From assembly GCF_019097595.1 (NCBI RefSeq), contig NC_080717.1, forward strand, positions 965,001 to 1,029,000: DNA of 64,000 nt, written 5' to 3'. The notes below the pieces were generated by a model. It worked only from the letters and a program-made list of their open reading frames with translations. It was not told where the DNA came from and made no database searches. Shown one piece after another: positions 9,285-21,496 of this stretch (positions within the stretch are counted from its first letter, which is position 1; each line of letters starts with the position of its first letter). The stretch comes from Hemibagrus wyckioides. Its lineage: Eukaryota; Chordata; Actinopteri; Siluriformes; Bagridae. A program made the position numbers and the translations under genes.

Positions 9285-12200
9285 TTTGTGTTGTTTACAT
9301 CTAGTGTAATAGTGTTTGACTGTAACTGTCGCTCCATGAATCTGCTCTGGATATTTTTAGCACCGATTTCAGTGACCTCCAGTCAGCACTACACATAATC
9401 TCCTCCACACACACACACACACACATTTTTATTCCTCCTAGGGTTTCAGGCACCATCTGCTGGATCTGCCCCGGTCACACAGCTGGAGTTTTGGCTGTCA
9501 GCTTTATAAGTCACCTTTCACAAGTAATCCTTTTCAAAACACACAAAGTGCCCTAGACATAACATTCTTTATATAACACACACACACATAATTTACGCTC
9601 ATATAACACACCCCCTGTAGTTTCCTGTATACACATGGCCTGTTCCTAACGCTCCCTAACCCTGACAAACGCTCCATTACAGCATCATGCTAATGCTGCT
9701 AATGGTTTGTGTCTGTGTGTGCGACTGTACCTGTTCTCTCTCTTAGGGGCGTGGCCTGGTGAGGATTATGAGTTTGTCGCTTTACAGAGTGATATATAAT
9801 TCTCATGACCGTGAATGTGTAGGTCAGGTGAGTGTGTGGGTCTGGTGAGTGTGTGGGTCAGGTGAGTGTGTGGGTCTGGTGAGAGTGTGGGTCTGGTGAG
9901 TGTGTGGGTCTGGTGAGAGTGTGGGTCTGGTGAGTGTGTGGGTCTGGTGAGTGTGTGGGTCTGGTGAGTGTTTAGGTCAGGTGAGTGTGTGGGTCTGGTG
10001 AGTGTTTAGGTCTGGTGAGTGTGTGGGTCTGGTGAGTGTGTGGGTCAGGTGAGTGTGTGGGTCTGGTGAGTGTGTGGGTCTGGTGAGTGTGTGGGTCTGG
10101 TGAGTGTTTAGGTCAGGTTAGTGTGTGGGTCTGGTGAGTGTTTAGGTCAGGTGAGTGTGTGGGTCTGGTGAGTGTTTAGGTCTGGTGAGTGTGTGGGTCT
10201 GGTGAGTGTGTGGGTCTGGTGAGTGTGTGGGTCTGGTGAGTGTTTAGGTCAGGTTAGTGTGTGGGTCTGGTGAGTGTTTAGGTCAGGTGAGTGTGTGGGT
10301 CTGGTGAGTGTTTAGGTCTGGTGAGTGTGTGGGTCTGGTGAGTGTGTGGGTCAGGTGAGTGTGTGGGTCTGGTGAGTGTGTGGGTCTGGTGAGTGTTTAG
10401 GTCAGGTTAGTGTGTGGGTCTGGTGAGTGTTTAGGTCAGGTGAGTGTGTGGGTCTGGTGAGTGTGTGGGTCTGGTGAGTGTGTGGGTCTGGTGAGTGTTT
10501 AGGTCAGGTTAGTGTGTGGGTCTGGTGAGTGTTTAGGTCAGGTGAGTGTGTGGGTCAGGTGAGTGTTTAGGTCAGGTGAGTGTGTGGGTCTGGTGAGTGT
10601 GTGGGTCAGGTGAGAGTGTGGGTCTGGTGAGTGTTTAGGTCTGGTGAGTGTGTGGGTCTGGTGAGTGTGTGGGTCTGGTGAGTGTGTGGGTCTGGTGAGA
10701 GTGTGGGTCTGGTGAGTGTTTAGGTCTGGTGAGTGTTTAGGTCTGGTGAGTGTGTGGGTCAGGTGAGTGTGTGGGTCTGGTGAGTGTGTGGGTCAGGTGA
10801 GTGTGTGGGTCAGGTGAGTGTGTGGGTCAGGTGAGAGTGTGGGTCAGGTGAGAGTGTGGGTCTGGTGAGTGTTTAGGTCTGGTGAGAGTGTGGGTCTGGT
10901 GAGTGTTTAGGTCTGGTGAGTGTGTGGGTCTGGTGAGTGTGTGGGTCTGGTGAGTGTTTAGGTCTGGTGAGTGTGTGGGTCTGATGAGTGTGTGGGTCAG
11001 GTGAGTGTGTGGGTCAGGTGAGTGTGTGGGTCAGGTGAGAGTGTGGGTCAGGTGAGAGTGTGGGTCAGGTGAGTGTGTGGGTCTGGTGAGTGTTTAGGTC
11101 TGGTGAGTGTGTGGGTCTGGTGAGTGTTTAGGTCAGGTGAGTGTGTGGGTCTGGTGAGTGTGTGGGTCAGGTGAGTGTGTGGGTCAGGTGAGTGTGTGGG
11201 TCAGGTGAGTGTGTGGGTCAGGTGAGTGTGTGGGTCTGGTGAGTGTGTGGGTCTGGTGAGTGTGTGGGTCAGGTGAGTGTGTGGGTCAGGTGAGTGTGTG
11301 GATCTGGTGAGTGTGTGGGTCAGGTGAGTGTGTGGGTCAGGTGAGTGTGTGGGTCAGGTGAGTGTGTGGGTCTGGTGAGTGTGTGGGTCTGGTGAGTGTG
11401 TGGGTCAGGTGAGTGTGTGGGTCAGGTGAGTGTGTGGGTCTGGTGAGTGTGTGGGTCTGGTGAGTGTGTGGGTCTGGTGAGTGTGTGGGTCAGGTGAGAG
11501 TGTGGGTCAGGTGAGTGTGTGGGTCAGGTGAGTGTGTGGGTCAGGTGAGAGTGTGGGTCTGGTGAGTGTGTGGGTCTGGTGAGTGTTTAGGTCAGGTTAG
11601 TGTGTGGGTCTGGTGAGTGTTTAGGTCAGGTGAGTGTGTGGGTCTGGTGAGTGTTTAGGTCAGGTGAGTGTGTGGGTCTGGTGAGAGTGTGGGTCTGGTG
11701 AGAGTGTGGGTCAGGTGAGAGTGTGGGTCTGGTGAGTGTGTGGGTCAGGTGAGTGTGTGGGTCTGGTGAGTGTGTGGGTCAGGTGAGAGTGTGGGTCTGG
11801 TGAGAGTGTGGGTCAGGTGAGAGTGTGGGTCTGGTGAGTGTGTGGGTCTGGTGAGTGTGTGGGTCTGGTGAGTGTGTGGGTCAGGTGAGTGTGTGGGTCT
11901 GGTGAGTGTGTGGGTCTGGTGAGTGTGTGGGTCAGGTGAGTGTGTGGGTCTGGTGAGTGTGTGGGTCAGGTGAGTGTTTAGGTCTGGTGAGTGTGTGGGT
12001 CAGGTGAGAGTGTGGGTCTGGTGAGAGTGTGGGTCTGGTGAGTGTTTAGGTCTGGTGAGTGTGTGGGTCTGGTGAGTGTGTGGGTCTGGTGAGTGTTTAG
12101 GTCAGGTTAGTGTGTGGGTCTGGTGAGTGTTTAGGTCAGGTGAGTGTGTGGGTCTGGTGAGTGTTTAGGTCTGGTGAGTGTGTGGGTCTGGTGAGTGTGT

Positions 12201-15200
12201 GGGTCTGGTGAGTGTGTGGGTCAGGTGAGTGTGTGGGTCTGGTGAGTGTTTAGGTCTGGTGAGTGTGTGGGTCTGGTGAGTGTGTGGGTCAGGTGAGTGT
12301 GTGGGTCAGGTGAGTGTGTGGGTCAGGTGAGAGTGTGGGTCAGGTGAGAGTGTGGGTCAGGTGAGAGTGTGGGTCAGGTGAGTGTGTGGGTCTGGTGAGT
12401 GTTTAGGTCTGGTGAGTGTGTGGGTCAGGTGAGTGTGTGGGTCTGGTGAGTGTGTGGGTCAGGTGAGTGTGTGGGTCTGGTGAGTGTGTGGGTCTGATGA
12501 GTGTGTGGGTCAGGTGAGTGTGTGGGTCAGGTGAGTGTGTGGGTCAGGTGAGAGTGTGGGTCAGGTGAGAGTGTGGGTCAGGTGAGAGTGTGGGTCAGGT
12601 GAGTGTGTGGGTCTGGTGAGTGTTTAGGTCTGGTGAGTGTGTGGGTCAGGTGAGTGTGTGGGTCTGGTGAGTGTGTGGGTCAGGTGAGTGTGTGGGTCAG
12701 GTGAGTGTTTAGGTCAGGTGAGTGTGTGGGTCTGGTGAGAGTGTGGGTCTGGTGAGAGTGTGGGTCTGGTGAGTGTGTGGGTCAGGTGAGTGTGTGGGTC
12801 TGGTGAGTGTGTGGGTCTGGTGAGTGTGTGGGTCAGGTGAGTGTTTAGGTCAGGTGAGTGTGTGGGTCAGGTGAGTGTGTGGGTCTGGTGAGTGTGTGGG
12901 TCAGGTGAGTGTTTAGGTCAGGTGAGTGTGTGGGTCAGGTGAGTGTGTGGGTCTGGTGAGTGTGTGGGTCAGGTGAGTGTGTGGGTCTGGTGAGTGTGTG
13001 GGTCTGGTGAGTGTTTAGGTCAGGTTAGTGTGTGGGTCTGGTGAGTGTTTAGGTCAGGTGAGTGTGTGGGTCAGGTGAGTGTTTAGGTCAGGTGAGTGTG
13101 TGGGTCTGGTGAGTGTGTGGGTCAGGTGAGTGTGTGGGTCTGGTGAGTGTGTGGGTCAGGTGAGTGTGTGGGTCAGGTGAGTGTGTGGGTCAGGTGAGAG
13201 TGTGGGTCAGGTGAGAGTGTGGGTCTGGTGAGTGTTTAGGTCTGGTGAGTGTGTGGGTCTGGTGAGTGTGTGGGTCAGGTGAGTGTGTGGGTCTGGTGAG
13301 TGTGTGGGTCAGGTGAGTGTGTGGGTCAGGTGAGAGTGTGGGTCAGGTGAGAGTGTGGGTCTGGTGAGTGTTTAGGTCTGGTGAGTGTGTGGGTCTGGTG
13401 AGTGTGTGGGTCTGGTGAGTGTTTAGGTCTGGTGAGTGTTTAGGTCTGGTGAGTGTGTGGGTCTGATGAGTGTGTGGGTCAGGTGAGTGTGTGGGTCAGG
13501 TGAGTGTGTGGGTCAGGTGAGTGTGTGGGTCAGGTGAGAGTGTGGGTCAGGTGAGAGTGTGGGTCAGGTGAGTGTGTGGGTCTGGTGAGTGTTTAGGTCT
13601 GGTGAGTGTGTGGGTCTGGTGAGTGTGTGGGTCTGGTGAGTGTGTGGGTCAGGTGAGTGTGTGGGTCAGGTGAGTGTGTGGGTCAGGTGAGTGTGTGGGT
13701 CTGGTGAGTGTGTGGGTCAGGTGAGTGTGTGGGTCAGGTGAGTGTGTGGATCTGGTGAGTGTGTGGGTCAGGTGAGTGTGTGGGTCAGGTGAGTGTGTGG
13801 GTCAGGTGAGTGTGTGGGTCAGGTGAGTGTGTGGGTCTGGTGAGTGTGTGGGTCAGGTGAGTGTGTGGGTCAGGTGAGTGTGTGGGTCAGGTGAGTGTGT
13901 GGGTCTGGTGAGTGTGTGGGTCAGGTGAGAGTGTGGGTCAGGTGAGTGTGTGGGTCTGGTGAGAGTGTGGGTCAGGTGAGAGTGTGGGTCTGGTGAGTGT
14001 GTGGGTCTGGTGAGTGTTTAGGTCAGGTTAGTGTGTGGGTCTGGTGAGTGTTTAGGTCAGGTGAGTGTGTGGGTCTGGTGAGTGTTTAGGTCAGGTGAGT
14101 GTGTGGGTCTGGTGAGAGTGTGGGTCTGGTGAGAGTGTGGGTCAGGTGAGAGTGTGGGTCTGGTGAGTGTGTGGGTCTGGTGAGTGTTTAGGTCAGGTTA
14201 GTGTGTGGGTCTGGTGAGTGTTTAGGTCAGGTGAGTGTGTGGGTCAGGTGAGTGTTTAGGTCAGGTGAGTGTGTGGGTCTGGTGAGTGTGTGGGTCTGGT
14301 GAGTGTGTGGGTCTGGTGAGTGTGTGGGTCAGGTGAGTGTGTGGGTCTGGTGAGTGTGTGGGTCAGGTGAGAGTGTGGGTCAGGTGAGTGTGTGGGTCTG
14401 GTGAGAGTGTGGGTCAGGTGAGAGTGTGGGTCTGGTGAGTGTGTGGGTCTGGTGAGTGTTTAGGTCAGGTTAGTGTGTGGGTCTGGTGAGTGTTTAGGTC
14501 AGGTGAGTGTGTGGGTCTGGTGAGTGTTTAGGTCAGGTGAGTGTGTGGGTCTGGTGAGAGTGTGGGTCTGGTGAGAGTGTGGGTCAGGTGAGAGTGTGGG
14601 TCTGGTGAGTGTGTGGGTCTGGTGAGTGTTTAGGTCAGGTTAGTGTGTGGGTCTGGTGAGTGTTTAGGTCAGGTGAGTGTGTGGGTCAGGTGAGTGTTTA
14701 GGTCAGGTGAGTGTGTGGGTCTGGTGAGTGTGTGGGTCTGGTGAGTGTGTGGGTCAGGTGAGTGTGTGGGTCAGGTGAGTGTGTGGGTCAGGTGAGTGTG
14801 TGGGTCAGGTGAGAGTGTGGGTCTGGTGAGTGTGTGGGTCTGGTGAGTGTGTGGGTCTGGTGAGTGTGTGGGTCTGGTGAGTGTGTGGGTCTGGTGAGAG
14901 TGTGGGTCTGGTGAGTGTGTGGGTCTGGTGAGTGTGTGGGTCAGGTGAGTGTGTGGGTCAGGTGAGTGTGTGGGTCAGGTGAGAGTGTGGGTCTGGTGAG
15001 TGTGTGGGTCAGGTGAGTGTGTGGGTCTGGTGAGTGTGTGGGTCAGGTGAGTGTGTGGGTCTGGTGAGTGTGTGGGTCAGGTGAGTGTGTGGGTCAGGTG
15101 AGTGTGTGGGTCTGGTGAGTGTGTGGGTCAGGTGAGTGTGTGGGTCTGGTGAGTGTGTGGGTCTGGTGAGTGTTTAGGTCAGGTGAGTGTGTGGGTCTGG

Positions 15201-17675
15201 TGAGTGTTTAGGTCAGGTGAGTGTGTGGGTCTGGTGAGTGTTTAGGTCAGGTGAGTGTGTGGGTCTGGTGAGTGTGTGGGTCAGGTGAGTGTGTGGGTCT
15301 GGTGAGTGTGTGGGTCTGGTGAGTGTGTGGGTCTGGTGAGAGTGTGGGTCTGGTGAGTGTGTGGGTCTGGTGAGTGTTTAGGTCAGGTGAGTGTGTGGGT
15401 CTGGTGAGTGTGTGGGTCTGGTGAGTGTGTGGGTCAGGTGAGTGTGTGGGTCTGGTGAGTGTGTGGGTCAGGTGAGAGTGTGGGTCTGGTGAGTGTGTGG
15501 GTCTGGTGAGTGTGTGGGTCTGGTGAGTGTGTGGGTCAGGTGAGTGTGTGGGACTGTGGGGATTTAAACTCATCCTCCTGAGAGCTCTGAATATTACAAA
15601 CACATCGCACCTGCAGTGAAGAAGATTCCTGTTCCTGCTGAAATCTTTATTTACACCTGAGTGAAGGTAGTGCAGGAGAAGGTTCAGAGTGAAGGTAGAG
15701 CAGGAGAAGGTTCAGAGTGAAGGTAGAGCAGGAGAAGGTTCAGAGTGAAGGTAGAGCAGGAGAAGGTTCAGAGTGAAGGTAGAGCAGGAGAAGGTTCAGA
15801 GTGAAGGTAGAGCAGGAGAAGGTTCAGAGTGAAGGTAGAGCAGGAGAAGGTTCAGAGTGAAGGTAGAGCAGGAGAAGGTTCAGAGTGAAGGTAGAGCAGG
15901 AGAAGGTTCAGAGTGAAGGTAGAGCAGGAGAAGGTTCAGAGTGAAGGTAGAGCAGGAGAAGGTTCAGAGTGAAGGTAGAGCAGGAGAAGGTTCAGAGTGA
16001 AGGTAGAGCAGGAGAAGGTTCAGAGTAGAATAGTTACAGGTACAGGACTTCTGATCTAGGAAACGTATCTGGAAATCACACAGCTGGGTGGACGTTTATA
16101 GTGCTGTACACACTCCTGACTCTAATACTCTACACACTCCTGACTCTAATACTCTACACATTCCTGACTCTAATACTCTACACATTCCTGACTCTAATAC
16201 TCTACACATTCCTGACTCTAATACTCTACACATTCCTGACTCTAATACTCTACACACACCTGACTCTAATACTCTACACACTCCTGACTCTAATACTCTA
16301 CACATTCCTGACTCTAATACTCTACACATTCCTGACTCTAATACTCTACACACACCTGACTCTAATACTCTACACATTCCTGACTCTAATACTCTACACA
16401 TTCCTGACTCTAATACTCTACACATTCCTGACTCTAATATTCTACACATTCCTGACTCTAATACTCTACACACACCTGACTCTAATACTCTACACATTCC
16501 TGACTCTAATACTCTACACATTCCTGACTCTAATACTCTACACATTCCTGACTCTAATACTCTACACATTCCTGACTCTAATACTCTACACACACCTGAC
16601 TCTAATACTCTACACATTCCTGACTCTAATACTCTACACATTCCTGACTCTAATACTCTACACATTCCTGACTCTAATACTCTACACACACCTCAGTCTA
16701 ATACTCTACACACACCTGACTCTAATACTCTACACATTCCTGACTCAAATACTCTACACATTCCTGACTCTAATACTCTACACACACCTCAGTCTAATAC
16801 TCTACACACTCCTGCCTCTAATACTGTACACACACCTCAGTCTAATACTCTACACACACCAGACTCTAATACTCTACACATGCCTGACTCTAATACTCTA
16901 TACACACCTGACTCAGATACTCTACACACACCAGACTCTAATACTCTACACATGCCTGACTCTAATACTCTATACACACCTGACTCAGATACTCTACACA
17001 CACCTGACTCTAATACTCTATACACACCTGACTCAGATACTCTACACACACCTGACTCTAATACTCTATACACACCTGACTCAGATACTCTACACACACC
17101 TGACTCTAATACTCTACACACACCTGATTCTAATATTCTTCACACTCCTGACTCTAATACTCTACACACACCTGACTTTAATACTCTCTGATTGCTCTGA
17201 TCATTATCATAAGTGTCTGTTGTAGGGGGCGTGGTCAGGTTTGAGCACATCTGTAGTGTGTACCTGTACCTGTGCAGTAACACAAACACGTCCTACTCCG
17301 CCACGCCCTTTTACTCCTCCTCTAAATTTTATAATGCTGTATTTGAAATGTTTGAAGAAAAGATAAACAAGTGAGTGCTTTTCGGATTAAAAACCAAGCC
17401 CCGCCCACTCAGACATGTAATTTGAATAAAATTAATATACAGCATTCTCATTTAGATTCTGATCTATGTTTCATGATATCTGTGAGAATCGAATTCTTAC
17501 TTTCTTACATTTAGATTTAAAATATAGATTTGTGAGACGTCTTTATTTTTCCTTTATTGTTTTTCCACTTCTCCTCCTCAGTGCTTCAGTGATCAATAGG
17601 CCAGAGCTGAGCTAATGCACATCACTTAACCCAGTCAGAGCCATTCAATTTACGTTCTTCTGTGATCCACTTTAT

Positions 17676-17710
<35 letters not shown>

Positions 17711-17980
17711 ATCTTCTATATGAGCTGCCATTTTTCTTCATTATGATGATGTGAACAACATGCATGTCTGTTCATATACGGATAAAGAGCGATAGCTTAT
17801 CTCAAGTAGCGGTCTCACACACACACACACACACGCACAGTCTCAGTTATACACACAAACACAAGCACATACACACGTACACACACCACATCTTGTTAGA
17901 TATATATATTTGCACTCTTTGGTAAATAGTGAGAGAGTGGTTGTCAGTATCACACTCAGACTGTTTGATCTTATCAGTGA

Positions 17981-18022
<42 letters not shown>

Positions 18023-20150
18023 TGTGTGTGTTCTCTAAACACACTCATTACTAATTCATGCCTCTCTCATCATTTGCTTCACCAAGGAAAATAAATGACC
18101 AGTTTTTCTCATTGGATCACATTAACTCTTGGCTCTGAAGCTTCACTGCAGCAAAACATAAATCTGTAGCAGGAGGAAAACATTAACAGATTGTCAAGAT
18201 CACTTTATACAGCGAGGTTTACAGGAGGAGGAGCTTATAGAGCTCAGGAGGATGAGCTTATAGGTCTCAGAAGGAGGAGCTTGTAGACCTCAGGAGGAGG
18301 GGCTTATAGATCTCAGGATCTCAGGAGTAGGAGCTCATAGATCTCAGGAGTAGGAGCTCATAGATCTCAGGATGAGGAGCTTATATCTCTCAGGATCTCA
18401 GGGGGAGGAGCTTGTAGATCTTAAGATCTCAGGAGGAAGAGCTTATAGATTTCAGGACCTCAGGAGGAGGAGCTTATAGATCATATATAGATTATAGTTG
18501 TAGAATTTAACTGTTTTAAAGTGAGAATGTGAGAATGTTCTGATTTTTTGTGTAGAATATGAAAATCCGTGGAATAAAATAAAACCATGCATGTGTCAGT
18601 CGTAGAGCTCTGGAGCTGTCAGGCTTCACACCTGCAGATCTCTAAACTGACAGCCGGTTCTTCGGGAGTGAACGTCATCTCTCAGTCATGCTTCTGTAAA
18701 CCTGAAGGAGAACGGAGCGTGGAGCTTTAATGTTCCTCAGCTTGCTGTGGAGACACTGAGATGTTCCTGTGATTTGTCACATACACAATCGCACACAGAA
18801 AAACACAGTGACACACTCTTCACCACTGAGATGAACAATAGAGCTTTAATAGAGAACACTAATGTAATAGAACATTTAGTGAAAATCTGGTGTGAGGTTT
18901 TGTTTCCGTGATGTTCAGGAGTTCTTTACCTGGTCAGTGTTAACTAATCCACTCACACTGGAATCCTCAGCGTCTGCAGCTGTAATTAGCACTGCAGTCC
19001 TGTGTGAAGAGACGGTGCAGTAATGGAGTGCAGAATGTGGTGTTAGTGTGGGTCATGAGGAGAGGCCTGCTGCTAGAACATCAGAGATCCAGTTGCGTAT
19101 GGAATTACACAGAGCCGAGTGCCAGAGTGGGATAATCCGATTAAAGCGGAGCTGCAGTCTACAAATAATATTCCTGCAGAAGGGTTTCTGTTGTCTAAGT
19201 GTTCAAGATCTCAGGAGGAGGAGCTAGTGGATCTATAGATATCAGGAGGAGGAGGAGCTTATGGATCTCAGGATGTCAGGAGGACAAGCTTGTAAACCTC
19301 CAGATGTCAGGAGGAGGAGCTTGTAGAGCTCTAGATATATGGAGGAGGAGATTATAGAGTTCAGAATGTCTAGAGGAGGAGCTTGTAGAACTCCAGATGT
19401 CAGGAGGAGGAGCTTATAGAGCTCTAGATTATATAGAGGAGGAGCTTATAGATCTCAGGATGTCTAGGGGAGGACCTTATAGAATTCCAGATGTAAGGGG
19501 GAGGAGCTTATAGAGCTCTAGATGTAAGGAGGAGGAGCTTATAGAGCTCTAGGTATAAGGAGGAGGAGCTTATAGAGCTCAAGATGTAAGGGGGAGTTTA
19601 TAAATCTCAGGATGCCTAGAGGAGGAGCAGCTAGTAGATCTGTAGATCTCAGGAGGAGGAGGTTGTAAATCTGTAGATCTCAGGAGGAGGAGCTTGTAGA
19701 TCTTAGGAGGAGGAGCTTGTAGATCTTAGGAGGAGGAGCTTATAGATCTGTAGATCTCAGGAGGAGGACCTTGTAGATCTGAAGATCTCAGGAGGAGGAG
19801 CTTGTAGATCTGTAGATTTCAGGAGGAGGAGCTTGTAGATCTGTAGATCTCAGGAGGAGGAGCTTGTAGATCTGTATATCTCAGGAGGAGGAGCTTGTAG
19901 ATCCTTAGATCTCAGGGGGGGGGCTTGTAGATCTGTAGATCTCAGGAGGAGGAGCTTGTAGATCCTTAGATCTCAGGAGGAGGAGCTTGTAGATCTGTAG
20001 ATCTCAGAAGCACGGCAGTGATCGAATGTTTTTGTCTTTTCTGTTCTTCAGACATGTTTTCCATAAGATGTGTGTGGATCCGTGGCTGAACGAACACTGC
20101 ACCTGTCCCATGTGTAAACTCAACATCCTCAAAGCTCTGGGCATCATGGT

Positions 20151-20188
<38 letters not shown>

Positions 20189-21453
20189 ATTTTATAAAGA
20201 TGACTAAAACGCCTTAAACTCAAGAATAAAATACTGAGTGTGTCACAGGATGTGTACTACTGACCCATAAACACTACACACTACACAACACATTAAACTC
20301 TACCGCCCTCTGGTGGACACTCTGAGAAATAAAATAACCAAAATCATTTATAAATCAAATAAATTCATCCGCAAATATTACACACTTTGTCAGAAAGTGT
20401 AGACTAATGACTAGAATATAATGAAATATAAAGATCTTATGTTTATGATAATATTAAATTCTACTCCACTCTCAGACATTACAGAGTGATTTTTATAATT
20501 ATTCAGATTATCAGGTTTTTTTTTTTTCTTTATGGAGTGGATTTTATACATTTCTGTAAACAAGTCTTAGAAATCTATTAGTCAAGTAAACACATAATAA
20601 CAACAGGATATTTACTGAGGACTGAATTTCCGTTTGGGATGAATAAAGTATCTATCTATCTATCTGAAAGACCCCACGTTGTGTTGAGTACTCAGAGTTT
20701 GACTCTGTTGCCCTCTAGTGGTGAAGTGACTCACTGCAGCTGAGAGATATTCCTGTTGTGTGTTTATTAAAATCGCTATTAAGTGGTTATTATTGTTATT
20801 CTTATGACTGCAGACATTAGCATCAGTTAAAGACTCTTTTAAATGAGGAACTTGTAGTTTATTGTCTTTACTGGATTTCTGAGTTTATTTGAACTGTCAT
20901 GAATAAATGTAATACGTAAAAGAGAAAAACATAAAGTAAAACAAAAGTTTCCATACAAAACACTGACAAACTCAATAACTCCAGTAAACATGTCTTTATT
21001 TTACAAAAGATATACAAAAAGACAATAAATATTAAACACGAAATGGCCTCAGAGCATAATAAACACTGTACTACACACTGTACTGTTTATTTGTTTTTGT
21101 GATCATGAAGGAAAATCATTGAATAGCAGAAAAACTTGTCAGATTCATTTCATTACATTCACTCTCGTGCTAACTTTTGCACTTTGTGTGTGTGTGCGTA
21201 TGTGTGCGTGTGGGGTGTGTGTGTGTGTGTGTGCGTATGTGTGTGTGTGTGTGAATGTGTGCGCGTGCGTGTGTGTGCATATGTGTGCGCGTGCGTGTGT
21301 GTGTGTGTGTGTGCGCGTGCGTGTGTGCGCGTGTGTGCGTGTGCGCGCGCGTGTGTGTGTGTGCGTGTGTGTGTGCGCGTGTGTGTGTGCGCGCGTGCGT
21401 GTATGTACGCGTGTGTGTGTGTGCGCGTGTGTGTGTGTGTGTGTGTGCGTGTG

Positions 21454-21496
<43 letters not shown>

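Noticed and set aside
9825..15551. Telomere-like or G-quadruplex array (GTGTGGGTC)
   Set aside because: Only one GGG per 17 bases with long loops; it does not match the vertebrate TTAGGG repeat.
16088..17225. Overlapping long frames with octapeptide repeats on both strands
   Set aside because: Consequence of a stop-free 24-bp unit; simultaneous opening of three frames argues against coding.
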